The notes: generated from the sequence alone by a model not told the origin. A DNA stretch of 44,857 nt from an uncultured Campylobacter sp. (GCA_937965895.1 CALCKS010000237.1:1-44857), one strand, 5' to 3'; numbered from the stretch's first letter, positions 1 through 9,111 are shown. Made by a program: numbers and translations.

Positions 1-238
1 CCCAGTCGCTACCTTTTACGGTGTCTGCAAAGTGTACGTCCTCGTTGTCGCCTTCACTCATTTTTGAATTTCCCAAAGAGGCTTGCATGCCGCCTTGTGC
101 AGCCGCAGAGTGCGAGCGTTTGACGGGAATTAGGCTTAAAACTACCGTACTTAGTCCCTTTTCTCCTGCGGCAACGGCAGCGCGAAGCCCCGCTAGACCG
201 CCTCCGATAACCAATGCGTCATAATATTTTACGTTCAT
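1..238 (-). CDS. frdA: Fumarate reductase flavoprotein subunit, N-terminal part (runs off left edge)
   Basis: Catalytic FAD subunit of the membrane fumarate reductase (QFR), which reduces fumarate to succinate in anaerobic respiration. Only about 79 N-terminal residues are in the window. They show the dinucleotide-binding motif GGGLAGLRAA near residues 11-20 and the segment RSHSAAAQGG near residues 41-50, which carries the histidine that holds FAD covalently in this family. The start ATG is at 236-238, preceded by an AAAGGAGC ribosome site. It lies 18 bases downstream of frdC on the same strand, the frdCAB order usual in Campylobacter and Wolinella. Identification is firm; the C-terminal part is outside the window. 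Confidence 0.95.
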   Translation of the reverse strand, partial: MNVKYYDALVIGGGLAGLRAAVAAGEKGLSTVVLSLIPVKRSHSAAAQGGMQASLGNSKMSEGDNEDVHFADTVKGSDW

Positions 239-256
239 TTTTTAAAGCTCCTTTTC

Positions 257-955
257 CTAAAGACTGATCCACACGAAATCGGCGATCAGCGCGATGACCG
301 CGAGCACTCCAAAGACCGCAAATATCGCAGTTTTGGCTTTATTTCTTTTTGCGAACATCTCTTGTTTGTTTACTCCGTCAATGCTTATCCATTTTACGTA
401 TAGGCGGTACATTCCCACGCTAGCGTGAACGACCATAAAAACAAGTAGCGCGAAGTAAAAAATTTCTAATTGATGAAATGCGGCCGCTGATTTATCGGCA
501 GTAATGTGTCCGCCGAAGATTATATCGACTAGGTGCGCGCTAGCTGCGAAAAATAGAGCAAAACCGGTCAAAAACTGAAACCACCAAAGCGTAGTGTCAA
601 GGTGCTTCATGCGGTCTTTATGACCTCTAAACATGATGTATTGTCTGTAGTTTGCAGGGAATTTTCTCATCGCCAAAAATGCGTGAGCGATAAAAACGAC
701 GAATATTATCGCAGCGATAACGTTAGTGATCCACCACGTAGCCTCGCCGAATAAAAATTTAGCCTCCGCAAAACCTACAACGGCGTTAAATGCGCCCTTG
801 CCGAATAAAATGGTAGAGGTAAATACCATGTGACACAAAATAAAACAGGCCAAAATCAGTCCCGTTATACTTTGCCATCTGTCCCAAACGGCAGAAGTAC
901 GACTTTTTTTCGTATCCGCTTGCCTACCTAAGAAGCCCTCGATTAGCCCACTCAT
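257..955 (-). CDS. frdC: Fumarate reductase cytochrome b subunit
   Basis: Di-heme membrane anchor of fumarate reductase, passing electrons from menaquinol to FrdB/FrdA. The protein has five hydrophobic helices. The stretch FIAHAFLAMRKFP and the following YRQY and DTTLWW segments match the Wolinella/Campylobacter FrdC type, with histidines placed to bind haem. I start it at 955 (MSGLIEGF, 232 aa) and not at the upstream ATG at 988, because AGGAGG sits 4 bases before the 955 ATG. It is the first gene of the frd operon in the window, followed by frdA after 18 bases. Confidence 0.93.
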   Translation of the reverse strand: MSGLIEGFLGRQADTKKSRTSAVWDRWQSITGLILACFILCHMVFTSTILFGKGAFNAVVGFAEAKFLFGEATWWITNVIAAIIFVVFIAHAFLAMRKFPANYRQYIMFRGHKDRMKHLDTTLWWFQFLTGFALFFAASAHLVDIIFGGHITADKSAAAFHQLEIFYFALLVFMVVHASVGMYRLYVKWISIDGVNKQEMFAKRNKAKTAIFAVFGVLAVIALIADFVWISL

Positions 956-1060
956 GAGCCCTCCTATAAAATTGAGATAAGTTATCATAACTTAAAAAAA
1001 AATTAAATTACGATACTATAAAAACGGCATAATAGTATCGTAAATTACTTTAAAAACCTT

Positions 1061-1876
1061 TTAAAACTTTGTATATTTTTTATTTAAGATAATATAAAGG
1101 AAAATGCCGCATGCAAACATTAAAAAGGATAGTATTTGCCCCATAGATAAATTTAAAAATACAAAGCCGATCCCGAAATCAGGCTCCCTAAAGAACTCGC
1201 AAATAAATCTGGCAAAGGTATAAAGTATGGCATAAAGAGCGATAAGTTCGCCGTCAAATTTTTTAAATTTTCTATAAACAAAAAGGATGGCAAAAACCAC
1301 AAGCCCTTCTAAAACCGCTTCGTAAATTTGCGATGGATGACGCATCTGTCCCGCGACGTTGATCGCCCATGAGACATCCGTGATACGACCGAACAGCTCT
1401 TGGTTTAAAAAATTCCCGATGCGACCGAAAAAATATCCAAGCGGGATACTAAGTGCGACGAGATCCAAAAGCTGCCACAAATTTTGCTTAAATTTACGGC
1501 AAAAGGCCCACGTCGCTATCAAAAACCCGACCACAGCGCCGTGATAGCTCATGCCGCGAATGCCTACAAATTCACCGTTGTGAAAGGGGTTAAAAATCTG
1601 CCAAGGATGAGTGAGATAATAAGCGGTATTTGGATCATAAATGACGATGTAGCCGAGCCTCGCGCCCAGTATCACGCCGATTTCCACCCAAAAGAAATAA
1701 TTATCAAGCAGCGAATTTGAGATTTGCATATTATCGCGCTTGACGATAAATTTAGCCACGCCAAGCGCCACGAGCAGTGCCAGGACGTACATTATCCCGT
1801 ACCAGTGCACCTTGATGCCAAACAGCTCAAACGCGACCGGATCGAAATTTATATAAAAGTCGTTCCACCAACTCAT
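1061..1876 (-). CDS. lgt: Prolipoprotein diacylglyceryl transferase
   Basis: Integral inner-membrane enzyme that moves diacylglycerol from phosphatidylglycerol onto the lipobox cysteine of prolipoproteins, the first step of lipoprotein maturation. At 271 aa it has family length. Visible signature features are HWYGIMY near residue 24, the region GARLGYIVIYD near 70, the MSYHGAVVGF segment near 110 with the essential histidine, and the Lgt signature GRIGNFLNQELFGR near 150. Several transmembrane helices are evident. Its ATG overlaps the stop of the upstream TorD-like gene by 4 bp (ATGA), suggesting translational coupling. Identification is firm. Confidence 0.96.
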   Translation of the reverse strand: MSWWNDFYINFDPVAFELFGIKVHWYGIMYVLALLVALGVAKFIVKRDNMQISNSLLDNYFFWVEIGVILGARLGYIVIYDPNTAYYLTHPWQIFNPFHNGEFVGIRGMSYHGAVVGFLIATWAFCRKFKQNLWQLLDLVALSIPLGYFFGRIGNFLNQELFGRITDVSWAINVAGQMRHPSQIYEAVLEGLVVFAILFVYRKFKKFDGELIALYAILYTFARFICEFFREPDFGIGFVFLNLSMGQILSFLMFACGIFLYIILNKKYTKF

Positions 1877-2430
1877 CTAGGTACGACTTTGACTTTTAGC
1901 GTATTTTCTATGCCGCTCGCAAAATCCTCAAAAAGATAGCCCATCGCGCGGTAAAATTTGCTTCCCGCTTCATTTTGCAGGACGGGGGCCAGCTTTTTTG
2001 CGTACGGTAGTAGATACGAGCTTAGCAAAACGCCCAAAATTTCCTTCGTCTGTTCGTCTTGTTTTAGCTCGACGACGGATGAGAAAAACGAAAGCTCGTT
2101 CGTTAGGCTATCAAGCGCGCTGACATTTAAATTTGGGCTAAATTTGCACTTTTTATAAAAGCCTTCAAGGCGCGCCTTATCGCCCTCGAAAAAAAACTCC
2201 GCGTTAAAATATTTTTTCAAATTTGCAAAGTCTTTCGCGATATCTTCGATGCTCTCGCCCTTTATCGACTCCTCGTATAGTGCGTGTCCTTTGGCGTTTG
2301 CTTCGCTATCGTTTGTTATTATCCATTTTGGATTTTTATTTAGCTCGCTAAAAAGCTTCGCGCTCGGCGGCAGAGCGAAATTTAACGCAAATATCCTTGC
2401 GATCACGGCGTAAAATTTACCCAAATTCAT
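1873..2430 (-). CDS. TorD/DmsD-like cytoplasmic chaperone
   Basis: A 185-aa soluble, mainly helical protein. The acidic EDIAKDFANLKKYF segment near residues 60-73 and the overall helical layout resemble TorD-family chaperones, which assist maturation or Tat export of molybdoenzymes. No molybdoenzyme gene is next to it here: it sits between copA (50 bp upstream) and lgt (4 bp overlap), so the partner cannot be inferred from context. The family call rests on sequence feel, not on an invariant motif. It could be an uncharacterised helical protein. Confidence 0.5.
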   Translation of the reverse strand: MNLGKFYAVIARIFALNFALPPSAKLFSELNKNPKWIITNDSEANAKGHALYEESIKGESIEDIAKDFANLKKYFNAEFFFEGDKARLEGFYKKCKFSPNLNVSALDSLTNELSFFSSVVELKQDEQTKEILGVLLSSYLLPYAKKLAPVLQNEAGSKFYRAMGYLFEDFASGIENTLKVKVVPR

Positions 2431-2480
2431 CGTTTTCCTTTGTGTTTTTTTGCGGGATTTTACAAAATTTAGGCTAAATT

Positions 2481-4640
2481 TTAGATTTGCTTAAATCGTA
2501 ATCTGATCGAATTTAACACGACAGTAACCGAGCTAAAGCACATCGCAGCAGCACCGTAAACAGGCGTTAGCATGAGTCCTAACGGCGCTAGAACTCCGGC
2601 CGCGACGGGGATGCAAACAGCGTTATAAACAAACGCCCAAAACAAATTTTGCTTTACCGTTTTCATCGTCTCGTTGGCCAAATTTATCGTAGATACCGCG
2701 CTTTTTAGATCGTTTTTTACTAGCACTACGTCGCCGGCCTCTTTTGCGATGTCTGCGCCGCTACTCATCGCGATGCCCACATTTGCTTGTTTTAGTGGGG
2801 CGGCATCGTTGATACCATCGCCCACAAATAGCACCGCACCCTCTTCTTGCAGGCGTTTTATGGTTTCAAATTTTTCATTAGGTAGCATGCCGGCAAAGAC
2901 CTTCTCTACGCCTAGCTTGCCAGCCACGTTTTTAGCGGTGAAGGCGTTATCTCCGGTTAGCATCACGGGCGTTATGCCGGCGTTTTTGAGGCTTTGGATA
3001 GCCTGCACGGCGTCGTCCTTTACCCTGTCGCTAAGCGCGATAAATCCAACGTAAATTTTATCCACGGCCGCGAGTACTACGCCGTTTCCTTCATTTTGCG
3101 CTTTGGCGATTTGCTCTTTAGCCTGCGCGTTTATCTCTACGCCAAGCTCGCTTAAAAAGGCCTCGTTGCCCGCTATTACGCTGCCGTCCTCGCTCTTTAC
3201 GCCGCGTCCGGCGATGTTTTCAAAGCCCTTTTCATCGCCTAAAATTTTAAGCCCGAGCTCGTTTGCGTATCTAACGATCGCAGCAGATATCGGATGCGAG
3301 CTTTTAGCCTCTAGCGCGGCGATTTTGGCTAAATTTTCATCGTTTATATCGGTAAAATTTACCGAAATTTCGCCCTTGGTTAGCGTTCCGGTTTTGTCAA
3401 ATACCGCGTATTTCACGCCGCCAAGCACCTCTAAAACCTCGGGATTTTTGATGAGGATTCCGTTTTTAGCGCCTAGAGATAGCGAGGAGACGATAGCTAT
3501 CGGGGTGGCAAGCCCCAGCGCGCAAGGACACGAGATAATGAGCACGCAAACCGCGCTTAGCACGCCTTGTAGCGCATTTCCCGTAATCGCAAACCACGCG
3601 CCAAACGTAACGACGGCGATAGCTATCACGCTAGGCACGAAGATATTTGCCACGCGGTCGGCAAAGCGGCTGATAGGCATCTTTTTGCTCGACGCGTCGC
3701 TTAAAAGCTCTAAAATTTGCGACAAAAGCGTCTGGCTAGCGAGCTTTGTAACCTTTACGTTGATGTAGCCGTTTAAATTTATCGTTCCGGCATTGACCTC
3801 GTCGCCTTGTTTCTTGTAGACGGGCAAGCTCTCGCCCGTTAGCATCGAGGTGTCGATCTCTGCGCCGCCGTTTATCACGACTCCGTCGCAAGGCACCGCG
3901 TAGCCGCTCTTTACGACCGCGATGTCGCCTATTTTTAGGCTCGCGGCATCGACTTCCAGCGCGCTACCGTCTTTTTGTAGTACGAGAGCGGTCTTTGGCG
4001 ACATATCCATGAGCGATTTTATATAATCGCCCGCGCGAGCTTTTGAGCGCTCTTCTAAAAATTTACCAAGCAGCACGAAAGCCGTTATCATGGCTGCACC
4101 CGAGACGTAGAGGTGGCGCATATTTTCAGGTAGGCGATCGCCCGCGATAAAAACGCCCAGCGAATACGCAAACGCCGTGCTTGTTCCCAGCGCTACGAGC
4201 ACGTTCATATCGAAGTTTTTATTTTTTAGCGCGCCGTAAGCATGGATGAAAAAGTCCCGCCCGCACGTAGCTATCGTGATAAAGGCAAGTGCCAGCATAA
4301 TAGCTGATTTTGCCACGCTTGGTTGCTCGCTCATCTCAAGCGCCATGATCACCGCGCTAAAAGCTGCGGCGGCTAGGAAATTTCGGCGTAAATTTAAGAT
4401 ATGTTTCTCGCGTTTGGCTTCAAATTCCGCCAAATCTTTAGCCACGCCGTAGCCTAGTTTTTTTATCTTTTCTTCTATTGCGGCCTGCACCTCGGCGTTT
4501 TCTATGGTAAATTCGCCCGAGCCGTTTGCGAAGCTGACCTTCGCGTCTAGTACGCCCGCGATCTTTTTCGTCACGCGCTCGATGGCGTTTGAGCAGTTTA
4601 CGCAGGTCATGCCTGCGATGTTTAGTTTGATATTTTGCAT
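2481..4640 (-). CDS. copA: Copper-translocating P1B-type ATPase
   Basis: Inner-membrane pump that uses ATP to export Cu(I). Domains in order: N-terminal heavy-metal-associated domain with GMTCVNC near residue 10, transmembrane helices, actuator loop with TGES, the CPCALG metal-transport motif near 370, the phosphorylated aspartate in DKTGTLT, an HP segment (SSHPIS), and the hinge GDGINDAAP. At about 719 aa it has family length. I place the start at the ATG at 4640, which overlaps the TGA of the upstream chaperone gene by one base (TGATG). A TTG at 4643 in the same frame is the alternative. It follows a separate small chaperone of the same domain type, a standard copper-export pair. Confidence 0.96.
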   Translation of the reverse strand: MQNIKLNIAGMTCVNCSNAIERVTKKIAGVLDAKVSFANGSGEFTIENAEVQAAIEEKIKKLGYGVAKDLAEFEAKREKHILNLRRNFLAAAAFSAVIMALEMSEQPSVAKSAIMLALAFITIATCGRDFFIHAYGALKNKNFDMNVLVALGTSTAFAYSLGVFIAGDRLPENMRHLYVSGAAMITAFVLLGKFLEERSKARAGDYIKSLMDMSPKTALVLQKDGSALEVDAASLKIGDIAVVKSGYAVPCDGVVINGGAEIDTSMLTGESLPVYKKQGDEVNAGTINLNGYINVKVTKLASQTLLSQILELLSDASSKKMPISRFADRVANIFVPSVIAIAVVTFGAWFAITGNALQGVLSAVCVLIISCPCALGLATPIAIVSSLSLGAKNGILIKNPEVLEVLGGVKYAVFDKTGTLTKGEISVNFTDINDENLAKIAALEAKSSHPISAAIVRYANELGLKILGDEKGFENIAGRGVKSEDGSVIAGNEAFLSELGVEINAQAKEQIAKAQNEGNGVVLAAVDKIYVGFIALSDRVKDDAVQAIQSLKNAGITPVMLTGDNAFTAKNVAGKLGVEKVFAGMLPNEKFETIKRLQEEGAVLFVGDGINDAAPLKQANVGIAMSSGADIAKEAGDVVLVKNDLKSAVSTINLANETMKTVKQNLFWAFVYNAVCIPVAAGVLAPLGLMLTPVYGAAAMCFSSVTVVLNSIRLRFKQI

Positions 4641-4843
4641 CAAATTTTCTCTATGACGCTAAATCCCAAATCATCCAGCTCCTCTTTAAATTTCGCCTCG
4701 TCCTTGCCGTCTAAATTTACGCTCACGACCCTTGGTTCTACGCCAAGATCGACCTTTATCTCGCCGTATTCATCGCCAAGAGCGTTTTTTATGGTGTTTG
4801 CGCAGTTTTCGCAGTGGATGTTAGCAACCTTAAATTTAGTCAT
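4640..4843 (-). CDS. copZ: Heavy-metal-associated (copper chaperone) protein
   Basis: A 67-aa single-domain HMA protein with the metal-binding motif HCENC at residues 9-13 and the usual babbab pattern ending in GFSVIEKI. Proteins of this family carry Cu(I) to the N-terminal domain of CopA, in keeping with its position directly upstream of copA. Its start overlaps the stop of the upstream acetyltransferase by 4 bp, and its stop overlaps the copA start by 1 bp, so the three cistrons are probably translated as a coupled unit. The name copP is used for the equivalent gene in Helicobacter. Confidence 0.9.
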   Translation of the reverse strand: MTKFKVANIHCENCANTIKNALGDEYGEIKVDLGVEPRVVSVNLDGKDEAKFKEELDDLGFSVIEKI

Positions 4844-5394
4844 CTTATCTCCTTTATCATATGGTAGTATTTGTGAGAATTTATGATCATTTCGCAGTCG
4901 GTCTCAAAGCCCAAGCGCTCGTAAAAAGCCATGGTTTTAGGCTTTTTTTCATCGACGATGAGAGCTACTTTTTTGATATTTCGTTTTGGTGCTAGGGTAA
5001 AGACAAATTTGATCAGCTCTTTTGCGATGCCTCGTCCGCGAAACCTCTCGTCTACGGCTAGGCTATCGATATATAGCTCGTCCACGAAGCACTCCGTCTG
5101 CGGAAATTCGCTTAAACCGAGCATCCGCAAATGCGCCCTGATGGGCCCATCTAGCGTTTCGATCTCTCCTCCGTCGTAAGCGCAAATCGCACCCGCGATC
5201 TCGCCGTCAAATTTGAAAACAAAAACATTGTTGTAGCTTAGGCGGTTTATCTCGCTGCGGAAAAATTTATGCAAAATTTCATCGCTCTTATCTGGGTCGC
5301 TCACGCCGCTAAGCGTAAATGCGATGTCCTCCATGGCTAAATTTAACAGCTCTATGCAGCGCGCGGCGTCGTCTTTTCGGGCATTTAAAATCAT
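4840..5394 (-). CDS. GNAT-family N-acetyltransferase
   Basis: Predicted acetyl-CoA-dependent acetyltransferase of 184 aa with unknown substrate. The acetyl-CoA loop appears as DERFRGRGIAKELI, preceded by a b4 strand (IDSLAVD) and followed by the conserved AFYERLGFE segment typical of motif B. The open frame continues upstream to 5790, but that part runs antisense into yebC. I therefore start at the ATG at 5394 (MILNARKDD). It is the first gene of the copper-export run and overlaps copZ by 4 bp. A functional link to copper is not supported by its sequence. Confidence 0.85.
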   Translation of the reverse strand: MILNARKDDAARCIELLNLAMEDIAFTLSGVSDPDKSDEILHKFFRSEINRLSYNNVFVFKFDGEIAGAICAYDGGEIETLDGPIRAHLRMLGLSEFPQTECFVDELYIDSLAVDERFRGRGIAKELIKFVFTLAPKRNIKKVALIVDEKKPKTMAFYERLGFETDCEMIINSHKYYHMIKEIR

Positions 5395-5479
5395 ACGCGG
5401 ATTATAGGACTTAAAGCTAAATTTTTTGCTAATACGCTCAAAACCTCGTATTTTTAAAAAAATGCAAAATTTTTTTAGA

Positions 5480-5485
5480 TATAAT
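5480..5485 (+). promoter_or_regulatory. Probable -10 box of the yebC-cyclophilin promoter
   Basis: TATAAT follows a long A/T-rich tract and stands 26 bases before the yebC ATG. A GGAACG ribosome site lies between. Campylobacter sigma-70 promoters typically have this kind of -10 box with a weak or absent -35. Confidence 0.5.
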
Positions 5486-5511
5486 TGGGCAAAAATTTTT
5501 AAAGGAACGAA

Positions 5512-6219
5512 ATGGGACGAGCGTTTGAATATAGGCGCGCCGCGAAAGAAGCGCGCTGGGATAAGATGAGCAAGGTTTTTCCAAAACTCGCAAAGGCCAT
5601 AACCGTGGCGGCTAAAGAGGGCGGTACAGAGCCTGATATGAACCCGAAACTCCGCGCCGCGATAGCAGCGGCCAAAGCGCAAAATATGCCAAAAGACAAC
5701 ATCGACGCGGCGATAAAACGCGCTAGCGGCAAGGATAGCGCTGATATCAAGACCATCTTTTACGACGGCAAGGGCGCTCACGGCGTGCAAATCATCGTCG
5801 AGTGCGCCACCGATAACCCTACTCGAACGGTCGCAAACGTCAAGGCGATATTTAGCAAAAACGGCGGCGAAATCCTGCCTAGCGGAAGCTTAAATTTCAT
5901 GTTTACGAGAAAGAGCGTTTTTGAGCTTGATATGCCGGCAAAAGAGCTTGACGAGATCGAGCTAGAGCTCATCGACTTTGGTCTAACCGAGATCGAGGAA
6001 GAAGACGGCGTGCTCTATATCTACGGCGATTACGCGAGCTTTGGCACGCTAAGCGAAGGCATCGAAAAACTAGGCCTCGAGGCTAAAAAAGCTAGCCTGC
6101 AGTACATCGCAAACTCACCCGTAAGCCTAGACGAAGAGCAAATGAACGAGCTAGAAAAACTACTCGATAAGCTTGAAGACGACGACGACGTGCAAGCGGT
6201 TTATACAAATATCGAATAA
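5512..6219 (+). CDS. yebC: YebC/PmpR family regulatory protein
   Basis: A 235-aa member of the YebC family. Members have been described as DNA-binding regulators and, more recently, as translation factors that help ribosomes through proline-rich stretches. The N-terminus MGRAFEYRRAAKEARWDKMS and the segment GGTEPDMNPKLR are family hallmarks, as is the acidic C-terminus (LEDDDDVQAVYTNIE). Length equals the family norm. It is followed after 14 bases by the cyclophilin gene, probably co-transcribed from the promoter at 5480. Confidence 0.93.
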   Translation: MGRAFEYRRAAKEARWDKMSKVFPKLAKAITVAAKEGGTEPDMNPKLRAAIAAAKAQNMPKDNIDAAIKRASGKDSADIKTIFYDGKGAHGVQIIVECATDNPTRTVANVKAIFSKNGGEILPSGSLNFMFTRKSVFELDMPAKELDEIELELIDFGLTEIEEEDGVLYIYGDYASFGTLSEGIEKLGLEAKKASLQYIANSPVSLDEEQMNELEKLLDKLEDDDDVQAVYTNIE

Positions 6220-6233
6220 ATTTAAGGAACAAA

Positions 6234-6728
6234 ATGAGAAACGACGAACTAAAAATCTACGACATCGACGCGGCCGAGCTTGCTAAGCTCAAATTTGCCG
6301 TTATCCACACGGAAAAGGGCGATATGAAGCTCGAGCTCTACGGCGACGAAGCGCCGCAAGCGGTGACGAATTTCGCCCAGCTAGCTAAAAGCGGCTTTTA
6401 CGACGGGTTAAATTTCCACCGCGTGATCCCAAATTTCGTGATCCAGGGTGGCTGCCCGAACGGTACGGGCACCGGAGGGCCGGGCTGGCGCATCAAATGC
6501 GAGTGCGTAGGCCAAAAGCACAAGCATAAACGCGGAGCGCTATCTATGGCGCACGCCGGACGCGATACGGGCGGCAGTCAGTTTTTCGTCTGCCACAGCG
6601 CGCAGCCGCACCTTGACGGCGTGCATACGGTGTTTGGACAGATCGTGGACGAAGCGAGCCTAAAGACTCTAGATAGCGTCAGACAAGGCGATAAGATAAA
6701 CTCGATCGAAATTTTAGAGAGTTTGTAA
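6234..6728 (+). CDS. ppiB: Cyclophilin-type peptidyl-prolyl cis-trans isomerase
   Basis: Cytoplasmic proline isomerase of 164 aa without a signal peptide. Catalytic-core motifs are present: NFHRVIPNFVIQGG near residues 60-74 with the active-site arginine, GALSMAH near 102, SQFFVCH near 115 and LDGVHTVFG near 125. A short N-terminal extension (about 18 residues) precedes the first strand. Ribosome site AAGGAAC lies 6 bases before ATG. It sits 14 bases after yebC in the same direction. Confidence 0.93.
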   Translation: MRNDELKIYDIDAAELAKLKFAVIHTEKGDMKLELYGDEAPQAVTNFAQLAKSGFYDGLNFHRVIPNFVIQGGCPNGTGTGGPGWRIKCECVGQKHKHKRGALSMAHAGRDTGGSQFFVCHSAQPHLDGVHTVFGQIVDEASLKTLDSVRQGDKINSIEILESL

Positions 6729-6844
6729 AATTTGATAAAATTTGCGGCGGCGGGTAAAATTTGACCAAAAATCGCCGCGTTTTTATCTTTTTATATAAAT
6801 TTATTTGTTAAAATACCTTTTTAATAATTTTTAAAGGACACCTC

Positions 6845-8215
6845 TTGAACCCAAGCGTTTCAAACGCGGCAAAACCGCAAAAACCTTTTCTTATTAGAAT
6901 GTTTACCAACCTAGCGTTTTGGGTGGTTTTCGGCATCGTCGCAGGCATCGCGGTCGGTATGATGTTCCCTGATCTAGGCATCGCGAGCAAGCCTGGCATC
7001 GACTACTTTATCAAAGCCTTAAAAGCCCTCATCGGACCGATTATTTTCCTCACGATCGTCTCAGGCATCATCGGACTTGAGAGTATGAAGGAACTGGGCT
7101 CCATCGGACTTAAAGGATTTATTTACTTTGAGGTCGTTAGCACGTTAGCACTTGCAGTGGGAATAATCTTTGGCGAGACGCTAAAACCGGGTCACGATAT
7201 GCACCTTGACTACACGCAGCTTGATGCCTCTAGCGTAGAAAAATTTACGAGCCAAGCCTCAAATATAGACGCAAATAGCGGAATTTTAGCGCACACGCTT
7301 CATATTTTACGCGGCGCTGTGCCGGTTGACGGCATTTTCCCTTATGTGCATTTGCTTGATCCGTTTATCAAATCAAACACGCTTCAGGTGCTATTTTTGG
7401 CGATCATTACAGCTGTTGCGATTTCGTTTTTGAAGCACGACTATAAAAAGAAGATCCTAAGACCGCTTGAAATCGTTCAGCACTGGGTACTAAAACTACT
7501 TACGATTTTGATGCTATTTAGCCCGGTTGCGGCATTTTCCGCGATGGCGTTTTTGATCGGCAAATTTGGCATCAACTCGCTTTTGGGTATGCTTGAGCTA
7601 CTTTTCGTTATGGCGATTGCGAGCTTGTTTTTTATTTTCGTAGTTTTGGGCATTATTTGCTATTTTGCAAAGGTCAATATCTTTAAATTTATGCGCTTCA
7701 TCGCAAAAGAGGTCTTAATCGTATTTGCGACGAGCTCCTCGGAGACCGCGCTAGCTCCGCTCATGCAAAAGCTAGAAGCCGCAGGCATCCACAGAGGTGC
7801 GGTCGGACTCATCATACCGACGGGATACTCGTTTAACCTCGACTGCACGAACATCTACCTATCGCTTAGCGTTATTTTCCTAGCGCAGGCTTTCGGTATC
7901 CCGCTAACAATCGAGCATTTGATACAAATTCTCGTCATCTTGATGGTAACGAGCAAGGGCGCCGTCGGCGTCACGGGCTCTGGATTTATCATACTTGCGG
8001 GTACGCTTGCCGCGCTTCCTAGTGCAGGTATCCCGGTCGTTACGGTTGCTGTGCTGCTCGGCGTGGATAAGTTTATGTCCGAGATGCGCGCGGTCGGAAA
8101 TCTCTGCGGTAACGCCGTAGGCTGCCTAATCATCTCGATCTGGGATAAAAAAGTAGATATGGAGAAATTCCGCTACGCACTCGATCACCCGGACGAGTTT
8201 CACTTTCATTCGTAA
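6845..8215 (+). CDS. dctA: C4-dicarboxylate:cation symporter, DctA type
   Basis: A 456-aa member of the DAACS (dicarboxylate/amino acid:cation symporter) family, probably importing succinate, fumarate or malate. Signature parts are visible: the re-entrant-loop serine run ATSSSETALAPL near residue 297, PTGYSFNLDCTNIYL near 327, and SKGAVGVTGSGFI near 370 followed by DKFMSEMRAVGNLCGNAVG. DctA-like spacing favours dicarboxylates, though glutamate/aspartate carriers of this family are similar. The start is a TTG at 6845 with AAAGGA 6 bases upstream. About 115 AT-rich bases separate it from ppiB, so it probably has its own promoter. Transport of fumarate fits the fumarate reductase encoded nearby. 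Confidence 0.86.
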   Translation: MNPSVSNAAKPQKPFLIRMFTNLAFWVVFGIVAGIAVGMMFPDLGIASKPGIDYFIKALKALIGPIIFLTIVSGIIGLESMKELGSIGLKGFIYFEVVSTLALAVGIIFGETLKPGHDMHLDYTQLDASSVEKFTSQASNIDANSGILAHTLHILRGAVPVDGIFPYVHLLDPFIKSNTLQVLFLAIITAVAISFLKHDYKKKILRPLEIVQHWVLKLLTILMLFSPVAAFSAMAFLIGKFGINSLLGMLELLFVMAIASLFFIFVVLGIICYFAKVNIFKFMRFIAKEVLIVFATSSSETALAPLMQKLEAAGIHRGAVGLIIPTGYSFNLDCTNIYLSLSVIFLAQAFGIPLTIEHLIQILVILMVTSKGAVGVTGSGFIILAGTLAALPSAGIPVVTVAVLLGVDKFMSEMRAVGNLCGNAVGCLIISIWDKKVDMEKFRYALDHPDEFHFHS

Positions 8216-8220
8216 ATTTA

Positions 8221-8247
8221 AGGCGGTGGGCTTTTAGCTCATCGCCT
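8221..8247 (+). terminator. Hairpin after dctA, possible terminator
   Basis: A 12-bp RNA stem (8221-8232 with 8236-8247, loop TTT) pairs fully when two G-U pairs are allowed in the plus-strand transcript. It lies between the convergent dctA and DUF6882-like genes. There is no T tract after it, so an intrinsic terminator is not certain. Confidence 0.4.
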
Positions 8248-8264
8248 CACTCAAACTACCCAAA

Positions 8265-8975
8265 TTAAAATTCATATTTAAACCCCGAAATCCTACCCTT
8301 ATCGTCAAATTTGATCAAAAGCTCCTTATCAAATTTAGCTACGATTTCGTCTTTGGCTTTTTTAAAAAATCCACCTTTCTCGATATTTTCATCAAATTTG
8401 ACTCCATTGAATTCCAAAAAACTTTTGATAAAAATTTTATGATCTACGTCGTGATTTTGTATACAACCGCTTGCTGTTTTAACAAACTCGTGCGCGCTAA
8501 GAGGCTCAAAAAGCGAAGTCGGCGCATCAGTTATAGCCACGAACGCGCAGCCCTTATCGTGCCTGCAGCCGTAGTAGCATAAATTTTCGCCCACCGCTCC
8601 GCATGCAGCTATGCAAAGCGTATGGCCGTTAAATGTTTCATCCAGCTCAAAACTCGGTTCGCTAAAAGCCTGCAAGCCCCACTCCCGTCCCGCTCGCAAA
8701 ATCTCGTGCGAAAACGCCGTCACCTCGGGGCTAAGGCCGCTTTGATTGGCAAATCCCCACAGCCACGTGTCGCTCACTTTTGACTCGCTGCCGATAAGCT
8801 GTATCTTGTAAATTTGATCGCCGAAAGCTATCTCGCAGCTGTCAAAATCCGCGTTCCAGTCGAGATTGCCGACGATATCCGCAAATCTATTTTGCACGGT
8901 TGCCATCTTGCCCAAAGTCGCCGAAAAAACCTGATGAAAGTCCGAAAAGTCGCTTACGTAGCGTAAATTTCGCAT
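8265..8975 (-). CDS. DUF6882-like hypothetical protein
   Basis: A 236-aa soluble protein of unknown function. It shows the pattern of the DUF6882 family: a short helical start, then a strand-rich part with QLIGSE..DTWLWGFAN near residues 75-95, followed by a helical segment and several cysteines (CIAACG, CYYGCRHDKGC). The C-terminal 40 residues are lysine-rich. It starts at ATG 8973-8975 with AAAGGAGC before it. It is a single gene, convergent with dctA and divergent from pepT, so context gives no functional hint. Confidence 0.6.
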   Translation of the reverse strand: MRNLRYVSDFSDFHQVFSATLGKMATVQNRFADIVGNLDWNADFDSCEIAFGDQIYKIQLIGSESKVSDTWLWGFANQSGLSPEVTAFSHEILRAGREWGLQAFSEPSFELDETFNGHTLCIAACGAVGENLCYYGCRHDKGCAFVAITDAPTSLFEPLSAHEFVKTASGCIQNHDVDHKIFIKSFLEFNGVKFDENIEKGGFFKKAKDEIVAKFDKELLIKFDDKGRISGFKYEF

Positions 8976-9072
8976 TTTTGCTCCTTTAAATTTGGTTTGC
9001 GAATTATACCGTTTAAATTTTAAATCCGTCCGAAGAAATTAAATTTTTATTTTAAGCTTAATTAAAAGATAG

Positions 9073-9078
9073 TATAAT
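9073..9078 (+). promoter_or_regulatory. Probable -10 box for pepT
   Basis: TATAAT in an AT-rich stretch about 33 bases before the pepT start codon, with TAGGAGC as ribosome site between them. Confidence 0.5.
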
Positions 9079-9111
9079 TTCATAAATTTTATCTCAAATT
9101 TAGGAGCAAAC

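Noticed and set aside
1958..2158. Plus-strand ORFs opposite lgt, the TorD-like gene and copA
   Set aside because: They are mirror frames of well-supported minus-strand genes and show no own start signals.
5395..5790. N-terminal extension of the acetyltransferase ORF
   Set aside because: It runs antisense through the yebC start and promoter. The GNAT fold begins at the ATG at 5394.
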